Positions 19,599 through 30,000 of a stretch of 64,000 nt of DNA are shown piece after piece; within the stretch, counting starts at the first letter, position 1, and each line of letters opens with the position of its first letter. The stretch covers positions 124,001 through 188,000 of the forward strand of contig JANRKB010000043.1 of NCBI GenBank assembly GCA_033763695.1, written 5' to 3'. The notes beneath the pieces are model-generated. The model made no database searches, had not been told where the DNA came from, and saw only the letters and a list, made by a program, of their open reading frames with translations. Origin of the DNA: JANRKB01 sp033763695. GTDB taxonomy: Bacteria > Planctomycetota > Phycisphaerae > Phycisphaerales > UBA1924. Position numbers and translations under genes: made by a program.

Positions 19599-21221
19599 TC
19601 AGTTCTCGAACACGTTCACGAACGCGTCGAAGTCGGTGAAGTCGAGGAAGCCGTCGCCGTTCGTGTCGGCGGTCATGTGTCCACCATCGAACGCAAGCAC
19701 ATAACGGTCAAAGTCGGAGAAATCGACCATGCCATCGCCGTTGAAGTCGCCGGCATCGGTCGGCGTAGCCGACTGCGGGTTGTAGAGCGCCAGCAACTGG
19801 CCGCCTTCCACAAGATCAGCCGGGATGCCGCTGCTGTAGTGTGCCTGATCGCACAGCAGGAACCAGCCGTCGCCGAGGATGTCCTTGGCGTCGAAGATGC
19901 CCGACGACTCTTCATCCTGGGTATACGGCGCGGTAGCGGTCACACCGATGTCGCCGAAGCGGGCGGTGTCGTGCTTGGCGATGATCTTGCTCTGACCCGT
20001 GATGAGGTCCACCTGCCAGATCTTGGCGCCATACGCGTTGTTGCCCGGATCTTCCTGGATCAGCGCGAAGCCGCGGGTGTCGATGCACATGTTGTCAAAC
20101 ATCTGCTGACCCTCGGTGCCGTTGAGGATCGCGCGGATCTCGCCGCCCGCGAGCGGGTTGCTGATGTCATCAAACCGCAGACGCCAGAGGCGCGAGCGGG
20201 CGATGTTGCTTCCCTGACCCAGCACGGTCTGGTCGATGCGATCGGTGGTGACGAAGTAGAAGTCAGCGGGGCGCATCGGGTCCCACGCGCCGTCCTCGGG
20301 GCGCAGGAAGTTGGTCACGCCGGCGGCGATCGACGCCGTGTCCAGTGCCGCGCCGGTGATGCTCTTGGCGTTGACGATTTCAACGAGGCTGAAGCGCTTC
20401 GTGCCGCCGACTCCGTTGACGCGGTCTTCGACCGGCGCGCCCGCGACCGCGATGCCGTAAAGCTTGCCGTTGGTCAGGCCGGCCTTGTCGATGTCCAGAC
20501 CCGAGTTGGTCTTGGTGCCGACGTAGGCGTAGACCTGGCCCGGCGTGCTGTCATCGGTGCCGATGACGAGCGTGGTGTCCTGTTCGACGATGCTCGCCAG
20601 GCTGTTCTCCCACGAGAACTTGCCCAAGTACGGCAGCACATACGCGTTGCCCGCGTCCGGGCCGGTGACGATGGAAGCGAACGCGCGCCCTTCCGCGCCG
20701 GTCTCTTCGCCGTTCATGAAGATCCGCTCGCTGGTGCCCTTGCCGCTGACGCTGTTGTAGAACGCGCTGACGGGGGGCAGATCGGCGGAGCAAAGCCGCG
20801 CGATCGCCGTGGTCTGCTCGGTGTACGTCGGCAGCCCGCCGAGGAAGGTCTTCTTGATCAGGTCCTCGCCCGCCGAGACCGAGAGCGTGTTGGCGTCGAT
20901 GATCCACTTGGAGACGAACGCGCCCTTGCTGCCGTGGGCCCGCACCGCGCCGACCGTGCTGCCCAGTTCGTGATTCACCAGCAGCGTGAACGTGCCGTCA
21001 CCGTTGCTGTAGCCGCCCATGCCGTCGGGAATGCCGACCATCTTGTAGCCGCCGATGGTGTCGCCCACCGACAGGATCGACTTGGTGACGACGCCGCTCG
21101 CCACCGGAATGACATAAGGCGTGGCGGAACTGCTCGGGCCTTGAATCTGGGCCGACGCGGAGCCGGCGGCAAGAACGACAGCCAAAGCCCCGACGAGGGG
21201 ACGGATCGACACGTTCGACAT
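19599..21221 (-). CDS. PhoX/DUF839-like secreted phosphatase with dockerin-like tail
   Basis: A 540-residue exported protein: signal peptide 1-25 (ASA-QIQG), then a beta-propeller with PhoX/DUF839 features such as LVNHELGS, FMNGEETG, SWENSLA and LRPEDGAWDP. The C-terminal 60 residues hold two EF-hand-like units (DFNGDGMVDFSDFD and DTNGDGFLDFTDFD). It ends FEN rather than the GC ending of most tail proteins here. PhoX enzymes are Ca/Fe-dependent alkaline phosphatases; metal ligands were not traced residue by residue. ATG 21221 has GGAGG upstream. The neighbours do not include pho regulatory genes. Confidence 0.8.
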   Translation of the reverse strand: MSNVSIRPLVGALAVVLAAGSASAQIQGPSSSATPYVIPVASGVVTKSILSVGDTIGGYKMVGIPDGMGGYSNGDGTFTLLVNHELGSTVGAVRAHGSKGAFVSKWIIDANTLSVSAGEDLIKKTFLGGLPTYTEQTTAIARLCSADLPPVSAFYNSVSGKGTSERIFMNGEETGAEGRAFASIVTGPDAGNAYVLPYLGKFSWENSLASIVEQDTTLVIGTDDSTPGQVYAYVGTKTNSGLDIDKAGLTNGKLYGIAVAGAPVEDRVNGVGGTKRFSLVEIVNAKSITGAALDTASIAAGVTNFLRPEDGAWDPMRPADFYFVTTDRIDQTVLGQGSNIARSRLWRLRFDDISNPLAGGEIRAILNGTEGQQMFDNMCIDTRGFALIQEDPGNNAYGAKIWQVDLITGQSKIIAKHDTARFGDIGVTATAPYTQDEESSGIFDAKDILGDGWFLLCDQAHYSSGIPADLVEGGQLLALYNPQSATPTDAGDFNGDGMVDFSDFDRYVLAFDGGHMTADTNGDGFLDFTDFDAFVNVFEN

Positions 21222-21480
21222 GATGAACCTCCAGAAGTGCCTCGCACGCTCCCTCGCGCACGAGATGGAAGGAACGGAGCGAGCACCCACGCGCCCTGCG
21301 TTCAGATCTGCCTTTGGTTCCTCGAAGGTTGCGTCAGGACCGTGTCAAGATTCCGCGCGACCGCGCCGTCTCGGGCCATCACCCTGCCCTGATATGATCC
21401 AGCAACCGCAAATCGCTCGGCGCACGTCACCTGCGCATCTTGCGCACCGCCCGACACGCTCGCGGTTCAGGGAGATGGGT

Positions 21481-22062
21481 ATGACGAACAAACGCATCGG
21501 TCTTTCGAAATCCTTTGTGATCATCCTCGGCACAATTGCCGCCAGCACGACGCTGCTCGCCACCGGCTGCGAGGAGAAGAATGCCGAACCGGCCAAGACC
21601 GCAACCGAGGGCGCAAGCAAGGCCGCCGAGACCGCCAACACCGCCGCGGCCGACGCTGCGGGCAAGACCAACGAAGCCGCCAAGGACGCGGGCACCAAGG
21701 CGACGGACGCCGCCGCGTCGATGACGGAGACGGCCAAGGGTGCCGCCGCCGGCGCTGCCGACAAGGCCGCCGAACTCGCCAAGGTCGCGATGGAGAAAAT
21801 CGACAGCGGCATGAAGTCCGCCCGCTCCACCCTCGACGAGTTGAAGAAGAAGGCCGACGGCGCAAGCCCGCTCGTCAAGCCGGTCGTGACGCCCCTGCTC
21901 GAGAAGGCCGAGACGACCTACGCCTCCCTCGCCGAGAAGGTGAAGAGCCTCAGCTCGCTCACCGACGCAGGTGCCAAGGACAAGGCCACCGGCGAAGTGA
22001 CTACCGGCCTCGACAGCCTGAACCAGATGCTCGCCGACATCAAGTCGAAGCTCGGCATGTAA
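21481..22062 (+). CDS. Alanine/lysine-rich lipoprotein
   Basis: A 193-residue lipoprotein. The signal peptide ends at the lipobox LLATGC (Cys near residue 29). About 80 residues of Ala/Lys/Thr/Asp-rich sequence follow, with a loose 11-residue AAxxAxxKAxE periodicity, then a second helical region. The pattern resembles LEA-like or apolipoprotein-like amphipathic helices or an anchored coiled coil; no enzymatic motif is seen. ATG 21481 is chosen over 21475 because GGGAG would sit directly against the latter. It is divergent from the PhoX-like gene and has its own terminator. Confidence 0.75.
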   Translation: MTNKRIGLSKSFVIILGTIAASTTLLATGCEEKNAEPAKTATEGASKAAETANTAAADAAGKTNEAAKDAGTKATDAAASMTETAKGAAAGAADKAAELAKVAMEKIDSGMKSARSTLDELKKKADGASPLVKPVVTPLLEKAETTYASLAEKVKSLSSLTDAGAKDKATGEVTTGLDSLNQMLADIKSKLGM

Positions 22063-22093
22063 TCACCGCCCAACCACGCTTCGTCCGACACAT

Positions 22094-22128
22094 GAGCCTC
22101 CCAGCACGGGAGGCTCTTGCTTTTCTTC
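22094..22128 (+). terminator. Rho-independent terminator of the Ala-rich lipoprotein gene
   Basis: Perfect 9-bp stem GAGCCTCCC/GGGAGGCTC, loop AGCAC, then TTGCTTTTCTT, about 30 bp after the stop codon. Confidence 0.9.
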
Positions 22129-22420
22129 CAGAACGACACGCTCCGATTCGGCCCAAATTCGGCCTCGACGGATCACAGACCGAGAACCTGCTCACAAACC
22201 CTCAAAATCACGCGTGAGTGACGCGCTGTCGCTGCGTTCTGCCCGCATCGCTGCAAGATCGGCGCTCGCCGCGGCAACTCTCTCTGGTGCCGCATGGTCG
22301 GGCCGCGACGCGCCATGGACGTCCTTCACGTCCCCGTGCGCCGCTCGGTCGCCATGACGTCATCGGCTCGTGGGGTTCGCGTTCCTGCCGCGGAATGTCG
22401 GTCTTGGAGGGTTGTTCTGT

Positions 22421-24607
22421 ATGTCAACGCTGCACTTGATTCGTGATCGCGCCCGTTGCTCGTCCGCACGCGTGCTCTCGCTTGCCGGCGTGCTCGCCGC
22501 GGCCGCCCCCGCATCCGCCCAGCTCCACCTCATCCAAGCCCCGCCCGGCTCCGTCGGCCTGCACGCCATGGCCGGCAGCCAAGACGGCGGCGTCATCACC
22601 GGGTACTACGGCTTCTTCGGCGGCCCCGACAACGCCTTCCGCTGGACGCCCTCCACCGGCGTCCAAACCATCCCCAAGGTCTCGCTCCCCAACTACACCA
22701 TCGCCAACGGCGTCTCACGCGACGGCCTCATCGTCGGCGGCTCCTCCAACGACATCGGCTTCCGCTGGACCAGCGGCACCGGCTCCACCGCCATCGGCCC
22801 CTTCGGCACCGGCACACCCGTCGGCGTCTCCGGCCTCAGTGGCAACGGCCTCGTCTTCTTCGGCAGCACCCGCCAACTCTCCGGCGAAATGCGCGCCTTC
22901 ACCTGGACCACCGCCGGCGGCCCGGTCATCCTGCCCCAACTCCCCGGCGGCTTCAACAGCCAAGTCAATGCCTCGACACCCACCGGAAACGTCCTCACTG
23001 GCACCGCTGACATCGCCGGAGCGACCAAGGCCGTCGTCTGGACCAGCAGCGGCATCACCAACATCTCCGCCGCGTGGCCCTACGGCACGTCCTACCCCTA
23101 CGGCATCAACGACGCCGGCACCATGCTCTGGGGCGTCGGTGCCTTCGGCTCCGGAAACCACGCCGTCCGCTGGCGCCAAGTCGGCAGCGGCTGGGTCGCC
23201 GATGACATGGGCATCCCCAACGGGTACGCGAGCATGGCCTTCGGCGGCAACACGCCCGACGGCAATGTCCACGTCGGCGCAATCAACGCCCCGGGCATCA
23301 CACAAGCCCACATCTGGTCCTCCACCGTCGGCTGGCGCACCATCAGCAGTTTCCTCAACTCGCTGGGCTACAACATCAGCGGCTACAACTTCATCTACGC
23401 CGACGGCGTCTCCGCCGACGGCACCGCCATCTGGGGCTACGCCAACTACAACGGCAACAACGCCGAGAATCGCGTCGGCTGGGTCGCACGCAACATCCCC
23501 TGCCTCCAGGCACCCACGCTCTTCCAAGACCCCACCGATCTCATCCTCGCGTGCGACGGCGAAACCGCCGCCATGAGCGTCTCCGGCGGCGGTAACTACA
23601 CCGGCACGCTCTCCTTCCAGTGGCAGAAGAACGGCATCAACATCAGCAACGGCCCCACCGGCACCGGTGCGGCATACAACGGCGTCAACACGCCCAACTT
23701 CTCCATCACCGACATCAAGGTCGGCGACTCCGGCTTCTACTCCTGCATCATCTCCAACCCCTGCGGCTCGGTCAGCAGTTCATCCACCGAGGTCAACGTC
23801 TCCGGCCTGCCGCAGATCTGGTCGGTGCCCGCCCCCGCCGCTGTTTGCCAGGGCTTCTCCACGTCGCTCACCGTCTCGGCGATCAACGCGACCAACTATC
23901 AGTGGGACTTTTACTCCCAGGTCTTCGGACAATGGATACCGCTCTCGGACGGCCCGTTCTTTGATTTCTTCACCAACACCTCGATGACCATTTCGGGCTC
24001 CAGTACGCCCACGCTCACGATGACCGGCGTCTCCCTCGGCAGCCTGTCGCAGTTCGACGTGCAATGCAGCGTCTCCAACAGCTGCCGCTCGCTCCGCCCC
24101 GTGCAGTCGTACATCGTCCACGAGTACCCGCCCAACTTCTTCGCCACCGAAGGCGCGTACAACTGCCTCGCCCAGACTTCGTACATCAACGCCAACGTCA
24201 CCGGCTCGCCGACGATGCAGTGGCAGATGCTCGACCCCACCTATTTCATCTGGGTCCCCCTCAGCGACGGCATGATCGTCGACGGCTCCACAGGCATGCA
24301 GGCCATCGTGTCCGGCTCGTCCACCACCACGCTGGGCTTCAACATCCTCAACTACGGCACGGTCAACGGCCAGCTGCAGTTCCGCCCCATCGCCATCAAC
24401 AACTGCGCCGCCGTGCTCGGCCCCCCCGGCATCCTCACCATCTGCCGCGCCGACTTCAACTGCGACGGCTTCGTCGACTTCACCGATTTCGACGGCTTCG
24501 CCAACGCCTTTGAGAACGCCGGCACCGGCGCGGACTTCAACGGCGACGGCTTCATCGACTTCACCGACTTCGACGCCTTCGTGAACAACTTCGAGATCGG
24601 TTGCTGA
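22421..24607 (+). CDS. Secreted HAF-repeat / Ig-like protein with GC-type dockerin-like tail (paralogue 1)
   Basis: A 728-residue exported protein. A signal peptide (1-34, PASA-QLHL) leads into about 330 residues of HAF-type repeats (units like MAGSQDGGVITGYYG, FRWTPSTG, ADGVSADGTAIWG). Ig-like modules follow, containing FQWQKNGINI and SGFYSCIISNPCG. The C-terminal tail has two units, DFNCDGFVDFTDFD and DFNGDGFIDFTDFD, ending FEIGC. ATG 22421 has GGAGG about 10 bases upstream. The next gene is a paralogue of identical length. It probably acts outside the cell as a structural or adhesive protein; no catalytic motif is seen. Confidence 0.85.
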   Translation: MSTLHLIRDRARCSSARVLSLAGVLAAAAPASAQLHLIQAPPGSVGLHAMAGSQDGGVITGYYGFFGGPDNAFRWTPSTGVQTIPKVSLPNYTIANGVSRDGLIVGGSSNDIGFRWTSGTGSTAIGPFGTGTPVGVSGLSGNGLVFFGSTRQLSGEMRAFTWTTAGGPVILPQLPGGFNSQVNASTPTGNVLTGTADIAGATKAVVWTSSGITNISAAWPYGTSYPYGINDAGTMLWGVGAFGSGNHAVRWRQVGSGWVADDMGIPNGYASMAFGGNTPDGNVHVGAINAPGITQAHIWSSTVGWRTISSFLNSLGYNISGYNFIYADGVSADGTAIWGYANYNGNNAENRVGWVARNIPCLQAPTLFQDPTDLILACDGETAAMSVSGGGNYTGTLSFQWQKNGINISNGPTGTGAAYNGVNTPNFSITDIKVGDSGFYSCIISNPCGSVSSSSTEVNVSGLPQIWSVPAPAAVCQGFSTSLTVSAINATNYQWDFYSQVFGQWIPLSDGPFFDFFTNTSMTISGSSTPTLTMTGVSLGSLSQFDVQCSVSNSCRSLRPVQSYIVHEYPPNFFATEGAYNCLAQTSYINANVTGSPTMQWQMLDPTYFIWVPLSDGMIVDGSTGMQAIVSGSSTTTLGFNILNYGTVNGQLQFRPIAINNCAAVLGPPGILTICRADFNCDGFVDFTDFDGFANAFENAGTGADFNGDGFIDFTDFDAFVNNFEIGC

Positions 24608-24650
24608 CCACCACGCGCGGCACGCACACACGCCGCCGGGAGACTCGCTC

Positions 24651-26837
24651 ATGTCCCACGCTCACACACGCGCCCCGCGCTCGACCGCAACTCTCACCTC
24701 CCTCGCTCTCGCCGCGCTTGCATCGCTCGCGCCTTGCGCGCACGCCCAGCTCTACGCCATCTCCGCCCCCGCCGGCTCTGGCGGCGCGATGGCACTCGCC
24801 GGCAGCCAGGACGGCAGCGTCATCACCGGGTACTACGGCTTCTTCGGCGGTCCCAATGGCGCATTCCGCTGGACCCCCGCCGGCGGCCTGATCACCATCC
24901 CGAAGGTCTCCACCCCCAACTACACCGTCGCCAATGGCGTCTCGCGCAATGGCCTCATCATCGGCGGTTCCTCCAACGATTTGGGCTTCCGCTGGACCAG
25001 CGGCACCGGCTCCACCGCCATCGGCCCCTTCGGCACCGGCTCACCCACCGAGGTCTACGGCCTGAGCGGCGACGGCAACACCTTCTTCGGCCGCACCCGC
25101 CAACTCTCCGGCGCGATGCGCGCCTTCACCTGGACCACCGGCGGCGGCCTCAACCTGCTCCCCCAAGTCCCCGGCAGTTACAACAGCCAAGTCAACGCCT
25201 CCAACAACACCGGCAGCACGCTGGTCGGCACCTGCGACATCGGCGGTATCACCAAGGCCGTCGTCTGGAATGGCGCGGGCGCGACGAACATCGCCGGCGC
25301 ATGGCCCGGCATCGCCTTCCCCGAAGCCGTGAACGACGCCGGCACCATCATCTGGGGCGAAGGCGACTTTGCCCCCGGCGTGCGCCACGCCGTCCGCTGG
25401 CGCCTCGTCGGCAGCAGTTGGGTCGCCGACGACATGGGAATCCCCGCACCCTACAACCAGATCACCGTCGGCGGCTGCTCGGTCGACGGCAAGGTCCACG
25501 TCGGCGGTCTCTATGACTCCGTCGGCGGCGGCTTCCCCGGCTACATGTGGTCCACCACGCTCGGCTGGAAGATCATCGGCCCCTGGCTCCAGTCCCTGGG
25601 CTACAACACCGCCGGATACCAGTTCATCGGCACCGACGGCGTCTCCGCCGACGGCACCGCGATGTGGGGCTCGGCAAACCTCGCCGGCAATCGCGTCGGC
25701 TGGGTCGCTCGCAACATCCCCTGCCTCCAACAGCCGCAGATCTACAACGACCCCGCCGATCAGTTCGGCGTCTGCGTCGGCGGCGAAGCAGGCTTCGGCG
25801 TCAGCGCCGCCCCCGAGAACTACCTCGGCACCCTCTCCTACCAGTGGCAACGCAACGGCATCAACATCAACAACGGCCCCACCGGCACCGGTGCCACCTA
25901 CTCCGGCACCAACACGCCCAACCTCCTCATCTCCGGCGTGCAGCCCGGCGACAACGCCTTCTACTCCTGCATCATCTCCAATCCCTGCGGCTCAGTCAGC
26001 AGCGCGTCGGGCGAACTCCAAGTCACACCGCTGCCATACTTCACCTTCCTCCCCGCGCCCGCGTGGGTCTGCAACATCAGCGGCAGCGCCTCCTTCACCG
26101 TCGGCGCGCAGAACGCCACGTACTACCAGTGGGAATGGCAATCGCCGACCAATGGCCAGTGGTACCCGTTCGTGAACGGCTACAACGCCGACGTCACGCC
26201 CGGCTTCGGCATGGCGGCCTCCGGCGTCGGCACACCCACGCTCACCATCTCCAACGTCTCCTTCAACTACCACACGCAGGTCAACATCCGCATCGGCTCG
26301 GGCAATGCCTGTCGCTCGCTGCGTCCGCAGCAGACCACGCTCTACCGCCGCGAAGCCCCGACGTGGATCTCCGGCGCCAACAACGTGTACTACTGCCACA
26401 ACACGCCTTCGGTCTTCTCCGCCAACCTCTCCGATGTGCAGCAGTGGTACTGGCTCTTCTGGGATCCCACCTTCAACACCTGGCTCTACCTCAACGACGG
26501 ATACTTCATCGACAGCTACACCAACCTCTCCGCCAATGTGAGCGGCGCGTACACACCCACGCTCACCTTTGACATCCAGACCCTTGGCACCGTCCCCAAC
26601 AACCTCTACTTCGTCGCCATGGCCGTCAACGACTGCGGCACGTCCTACTCCTTCGTCGGCACGCTCAACATCTGCCGCGCCGACTTCAACTGCGATGGCT
26701 TCGTCGACTTCACCGACTTTGACGACTTCGGCGGCGCGTTTGAACTCGGCGGCCTTGGCTCCGACTTCAACGGCGACGGCTTCATCGACTTCACCGACTT
26801 CGATTCGTACGTCGCTGCGTTTGAACTGGGCTGCTGA
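24651..26837 (+). CDS. Secreted HAF-repeat / Ig-like protein with GC-type dockerin-like tail (paralogue 2)
   Basis: A 728-residue paralogue of the preceding gene with the same domain order: signal peptide (HAQLYAI junction), HAF-type repeats (SQDGSVITGYYGFFGG), Ig-like modules (YQWQRNGINI, SCIISNPCG), and a tail with DFNCDGFVDFTDFD and DFNGDGFIDFTDFD, ending FELGC. It lies 43 bp after paralogue 1, with GGGAGA before the ATG, so the pair is probably one transcript. The N-terminal HAF region is far more conserved between the two than the last Ig-like module. Confidence 0.85.
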   Translation: MSHAHTRAPRSTATLTSLALAALASLAPCAHAQLYAISAPAGSGGAMALAGSQDGSVITGYYGFFGGPNGAFRWTPAGGLITIPKVSTPNYTVANGVSRNGLIIGGSSNDLGFRWTSGTGSTAIGPFGTGSPTEVYGLSGDGNTFFGRTRQLSGAMRAFTWTTGGGLNLLPQVPGSYNSQVNASNNTGSTLVGTCDIGGITKAVVWNGAGATNIAGAWPGIAFPEAVNDAGTIIWGEGDFAPGVRHAVRWRLVGSSWVADDMGIPAPYNQITVGGCSVDGKVHVGGLYDSVGGGFPGYMWSTTLGWKIIGPWLQSLGYNTAGYQFIGTDGVSADGTAMWGSANLAGNRVGWVARNIPCLQQPQIYNDPADQFGVCVGGEAGFGVSAAPENYLGTLSYQWQRNGININNGPTGTGATYSGTNTPNLLISGVQPGDNAFYSCIISNPCGSVSSASGELQVTPLPYFTFLPAPAWVCNISGSASFTVGAQNATYYQWEWQSPTNGQWYPFVNGYNADVTPGFGMAASGVGTPTLTISNVSFNYHTQVNIRIGSGNACRSLRPQQTTLYRREAPTWISGANNVYYCHNTPSVFSANLSDVQQWYWLFWDPTFNTWLYLNDGYFIDSYTNLSANVSGAYTPTLTFDIQTLGTVPNNLYFVAMAVNDCGTSYSFVGTLNICRADFNCDGFVDFTDFDDFGGAFELGGLGSDFNGDGFIDFTDFDSYVAAFELGC

Positions 26838-26861
26838 GGCGTATCTGTCGGGTCGCTCCGC

Positions 26862-27088
26862 GTTTGTGCGAACAAGTTGTAGACGCAGTTCGCTTCTACA
26901 CTGACTTCGAGTCATTGTCGGCGCGGCGTCTTCGTTCATCGTCGCCGCGAGCGACCATGTCGGGCGGCGCGCCCTGCCGCGCACCGCCATGAACGCCCCA
27001 GCCGTTCTTCCGAGGGCGACATCCGCCGCACGCGAATGCGACGCACGCATCGAAGTCTCCGCCGCGCACTTTGTCGCGGAGGTTTCCA
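26862..27088 (+). promoter_or_regulatory. Candidate structured 5' leader, copy A (upstream of the LamG gene)
   Basis: 227 bases whose two ends match the leader at 30341-30565. Shared elements: stem TGTAGA/TCTACA at 26878-26900 (offset 16 in both copies); a CGGCGCGGCG block; stem CGCA/TGCG at 27027-27040; and a hairpin at 27057-27081 in which CTCCGC pairs with GCGGAG, the 3' strand containing the Shine-Dalgarno GGAGG. The middle is variable. This is seen in sequence only; the RNA fold and function are inferred. A shared promoter/operator is an alternative for the 5' block. Confidence 0.5.
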
Positions 27089-30000
27089 ATGCAGATCCGT
27101 CTAAGTTCGCCGCATGGCCACCCTTTCTGCGTCGCCCTGCAACTCGCGCTGTGCGCGTCGCTCGCGCAGGCACAATCGCTGAATCTCCCCTTCGAGAACT
27201 CGCTTCAGGGCGCGTCCGGACAGCTCCCACTCACTTCCGCGGGCGCAACCTATGACCGCGGCTACGCCGAACGCGGTCTCGTCTGCGCCGACGCCCTCGA
27301 CCTCACCTACGCCGCGTACGACACCATCAACGCCACCGAGGGCACCATCGAGTTCTGGATCCGGCCCACCTGGTCCGGCAACGACGGACAGAACCACGTC
27401 TTCCTCCGCTGGGGCCAATCCGGCGGCGGCATGCTCTTCGCCAAGGACAGCGCGAACAATCTCCGTGGCATCTTCAATCAATACGGCGGCGGAGGCCATC
27501 CCGAAGTCGGCATCGGATACAACATCGGTTCGTGGGCCAGCAACCGCTGGCATCACGTCGCCTACACATGGAGCACCAGCAACAACGCCGTTCGCATGTA
27601 TATCGATGGCGTACAGCGCGGCTCCTCCTCCATCGGCTTCATCCTCCCCGCCATCTCCGACTCCATGTTCCGCGTCGGTGGTGACTGGGGCGGCTCGTCC
27701 GCCAACGGAACACTCGACGAACTCCGCATCTACCCCGCGGCACGCACCGCCGCCGAGATCGGTGCCGACATCGCCGCCGACACCGCGCGCCATCCGCTGC
27801 TGACCCTCGATTTCGAACACAGCGCCGCCGACATTGACGGCGAGCCGCCAACCACAAACTTCAACCTCGGCTACACCACCGGCGTCATCGGCGATGCCGC
27901 CGCCTTCGTCAGCAGCACCGACCTGCGCTACCCCGCCCTCAATAACATCCGCGCCGATCAGGGCACACTTGAGTTCTGGGTCCGCCCCAACTGGACCGGC
28001 TCCGACACCGCCAACCACGCCTTCCTCGGCTGGGGAGGCTCGGGCGGCATGCTCTTCGCCCGCGACGGCGCCAGCAATCTCCGCGGCATCTTCAACCGCT
28101 TCGGCCCAAGCTCGATTCCCGAGATGGGCGTCGCCTCCTCCGCCAGCGAGTGGCCGTCCGGCGCGTGGCACCACCTCGCCTACACCTGGGACAGCACGCG
28201 CCTCGCACTCTTCGTCGACGGCTCGCTCGTCAACGAGGCCACGCCCGCCGCGCCACTTCCTGCGATCAGCGCGTCGGTCATCAACCTCGGTCGCGAAGTC
28301 TTCGGCGCTCCTCTCTTGGGCGCGCTTGATCAACTCGTGATCTATCCGTTTGTCCGCACCGACACGCAGGTCCTGCAAGACTTCCTCGCTGATATCCGCA
28401 TCCACTCCATCTCCATCGCAGATCCACTCCCCGACGCCTATCCCACGTGGCAGATCTGGCCGCGCGTGCAGGGCCACACCGTCATTGGCGATCTCGTCAT
28501 CTCCCCCGCCGCTGTGACGTGGGAATCCTCCGACTCCAACATCATCCTGGTCGACGGCACCAACGTGCTGCGCGTGCGCAACCCGGGCACCGTCACCCTC
28601 ACCGCCCACTTCGGCTCGCACACCAGCGCTCGCGACTTCACAGTCTCCGCGCCCGCGCGTGCCGTTGACGAGCCCGGCGTGCCGACCATCACCGCGACAC
28701 CCGCCTACGGCTTTGCCCGCGAAATCCCCGTCCTTTCCCTCCGTTTCATCCCCACGCTCGACGGCGTCAACGTCGATGAATCCCGCGCTGGCGCCGGAGG
28801 CACTGTCACCGACACCATCGCGTGGATCGATCGCATCGAGGCCGAGACCAAGTTCATGCTCGAAGAAGGCAGCAGGTTCCGCGGCTACGCCGAACCCTCG
28901 CGCCGACCCGGCGTCGGCTATCGCGTCGTCCGCGTCGTCAACATCTTCGAACCGCTACCACCCGATGAGAGCCTCGACCATCCCACCGGCTCGCCCGGCG
29001 TCTCTTTCCCCGACTATCGCGCGTTGCTCGAACGCTTCAACCTCGAGAACATGGTCTACAACCAGGGCGTGCGTGAGGTCTGGCTCTGGGGCTATCACCA
29101 CGGCAACATCGCGCCCGTCGAATCCAACATGGCCAGCCCCGTCACGGGCGACATCTCCAACAGCAACCGCTACCCCGACGACCTGCCGCTCTACAACCAC
29201 ACCTACACGCTCTACAACTACAACTGGACCCGCTCCTCTGCCGAATCGGTCCACGACCACGGCCATCAGTTCGAAGCCCTCTTCAGCCACGCCGCACACG
29301 TCCAAGACGGCAACGACGATCTCTTCTGGAAGCACTTCGTCGGACAAAACAACGACGGCATGTTCATCACCGGCCGCTGCGGCTGGACACACATGCCCCC
29401 CAACACCACCGACCACTACGACTACACCAACACCGCCGTCGTCGCCAGCGACATCTTCGACTGGACACCCGCCGGCGGCCCGACACGCGATGTCAGCGCC
29501 GACACGTGGGGCTCGCTCGTCTATGACTGGCCGCTTGGCGACCCCGACGGCCTCACCGAGCACAACTGGTACATCTTCTGGATGCAGGCGTTCCCCGGCC
29601 TGAACAACTCCATCCCTTACGACCTCTTCACCGGCCGCATGACCGACTGGTGGTCGCTCGTCGCCGACTGGGATCGCGTCATGACCGTCGCCGGGCAGTC
29701 ACTCGGCCTGCACACGGCGCTCACCGAGCCGGTCATGGTGCAAGAGCCGCAATCGCAGACCCTCTGTCGCGGCGGGACCATCACGCTCGCCGCGCTCGCC
29801 GAGGGCGGCCCCGACCTCGTCTACCGCTGGCGCGCCAACGGCGAATGGATCGGTGACGGCCCCACCGGCTGGGGCTCCGAGATCTCCGGCGCATTCACGA
29901 GCACGCTCACGCTCACCAACGCCCAGCCGCAGGATGCCGCCGCGTTCGACTGCATCGCCGTCGCGATCACGGGCAGCGTCGGCACGGCACCTGCGTTCCT

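Noticed and set aside
26862..27088. Mobile element (MITE) as the cause of the two matching leaders
   Set aside because: No terminal inverted repeats or target duplications are visible, and similarity is confined to paired segments and the ribosome site; not fully excluded.
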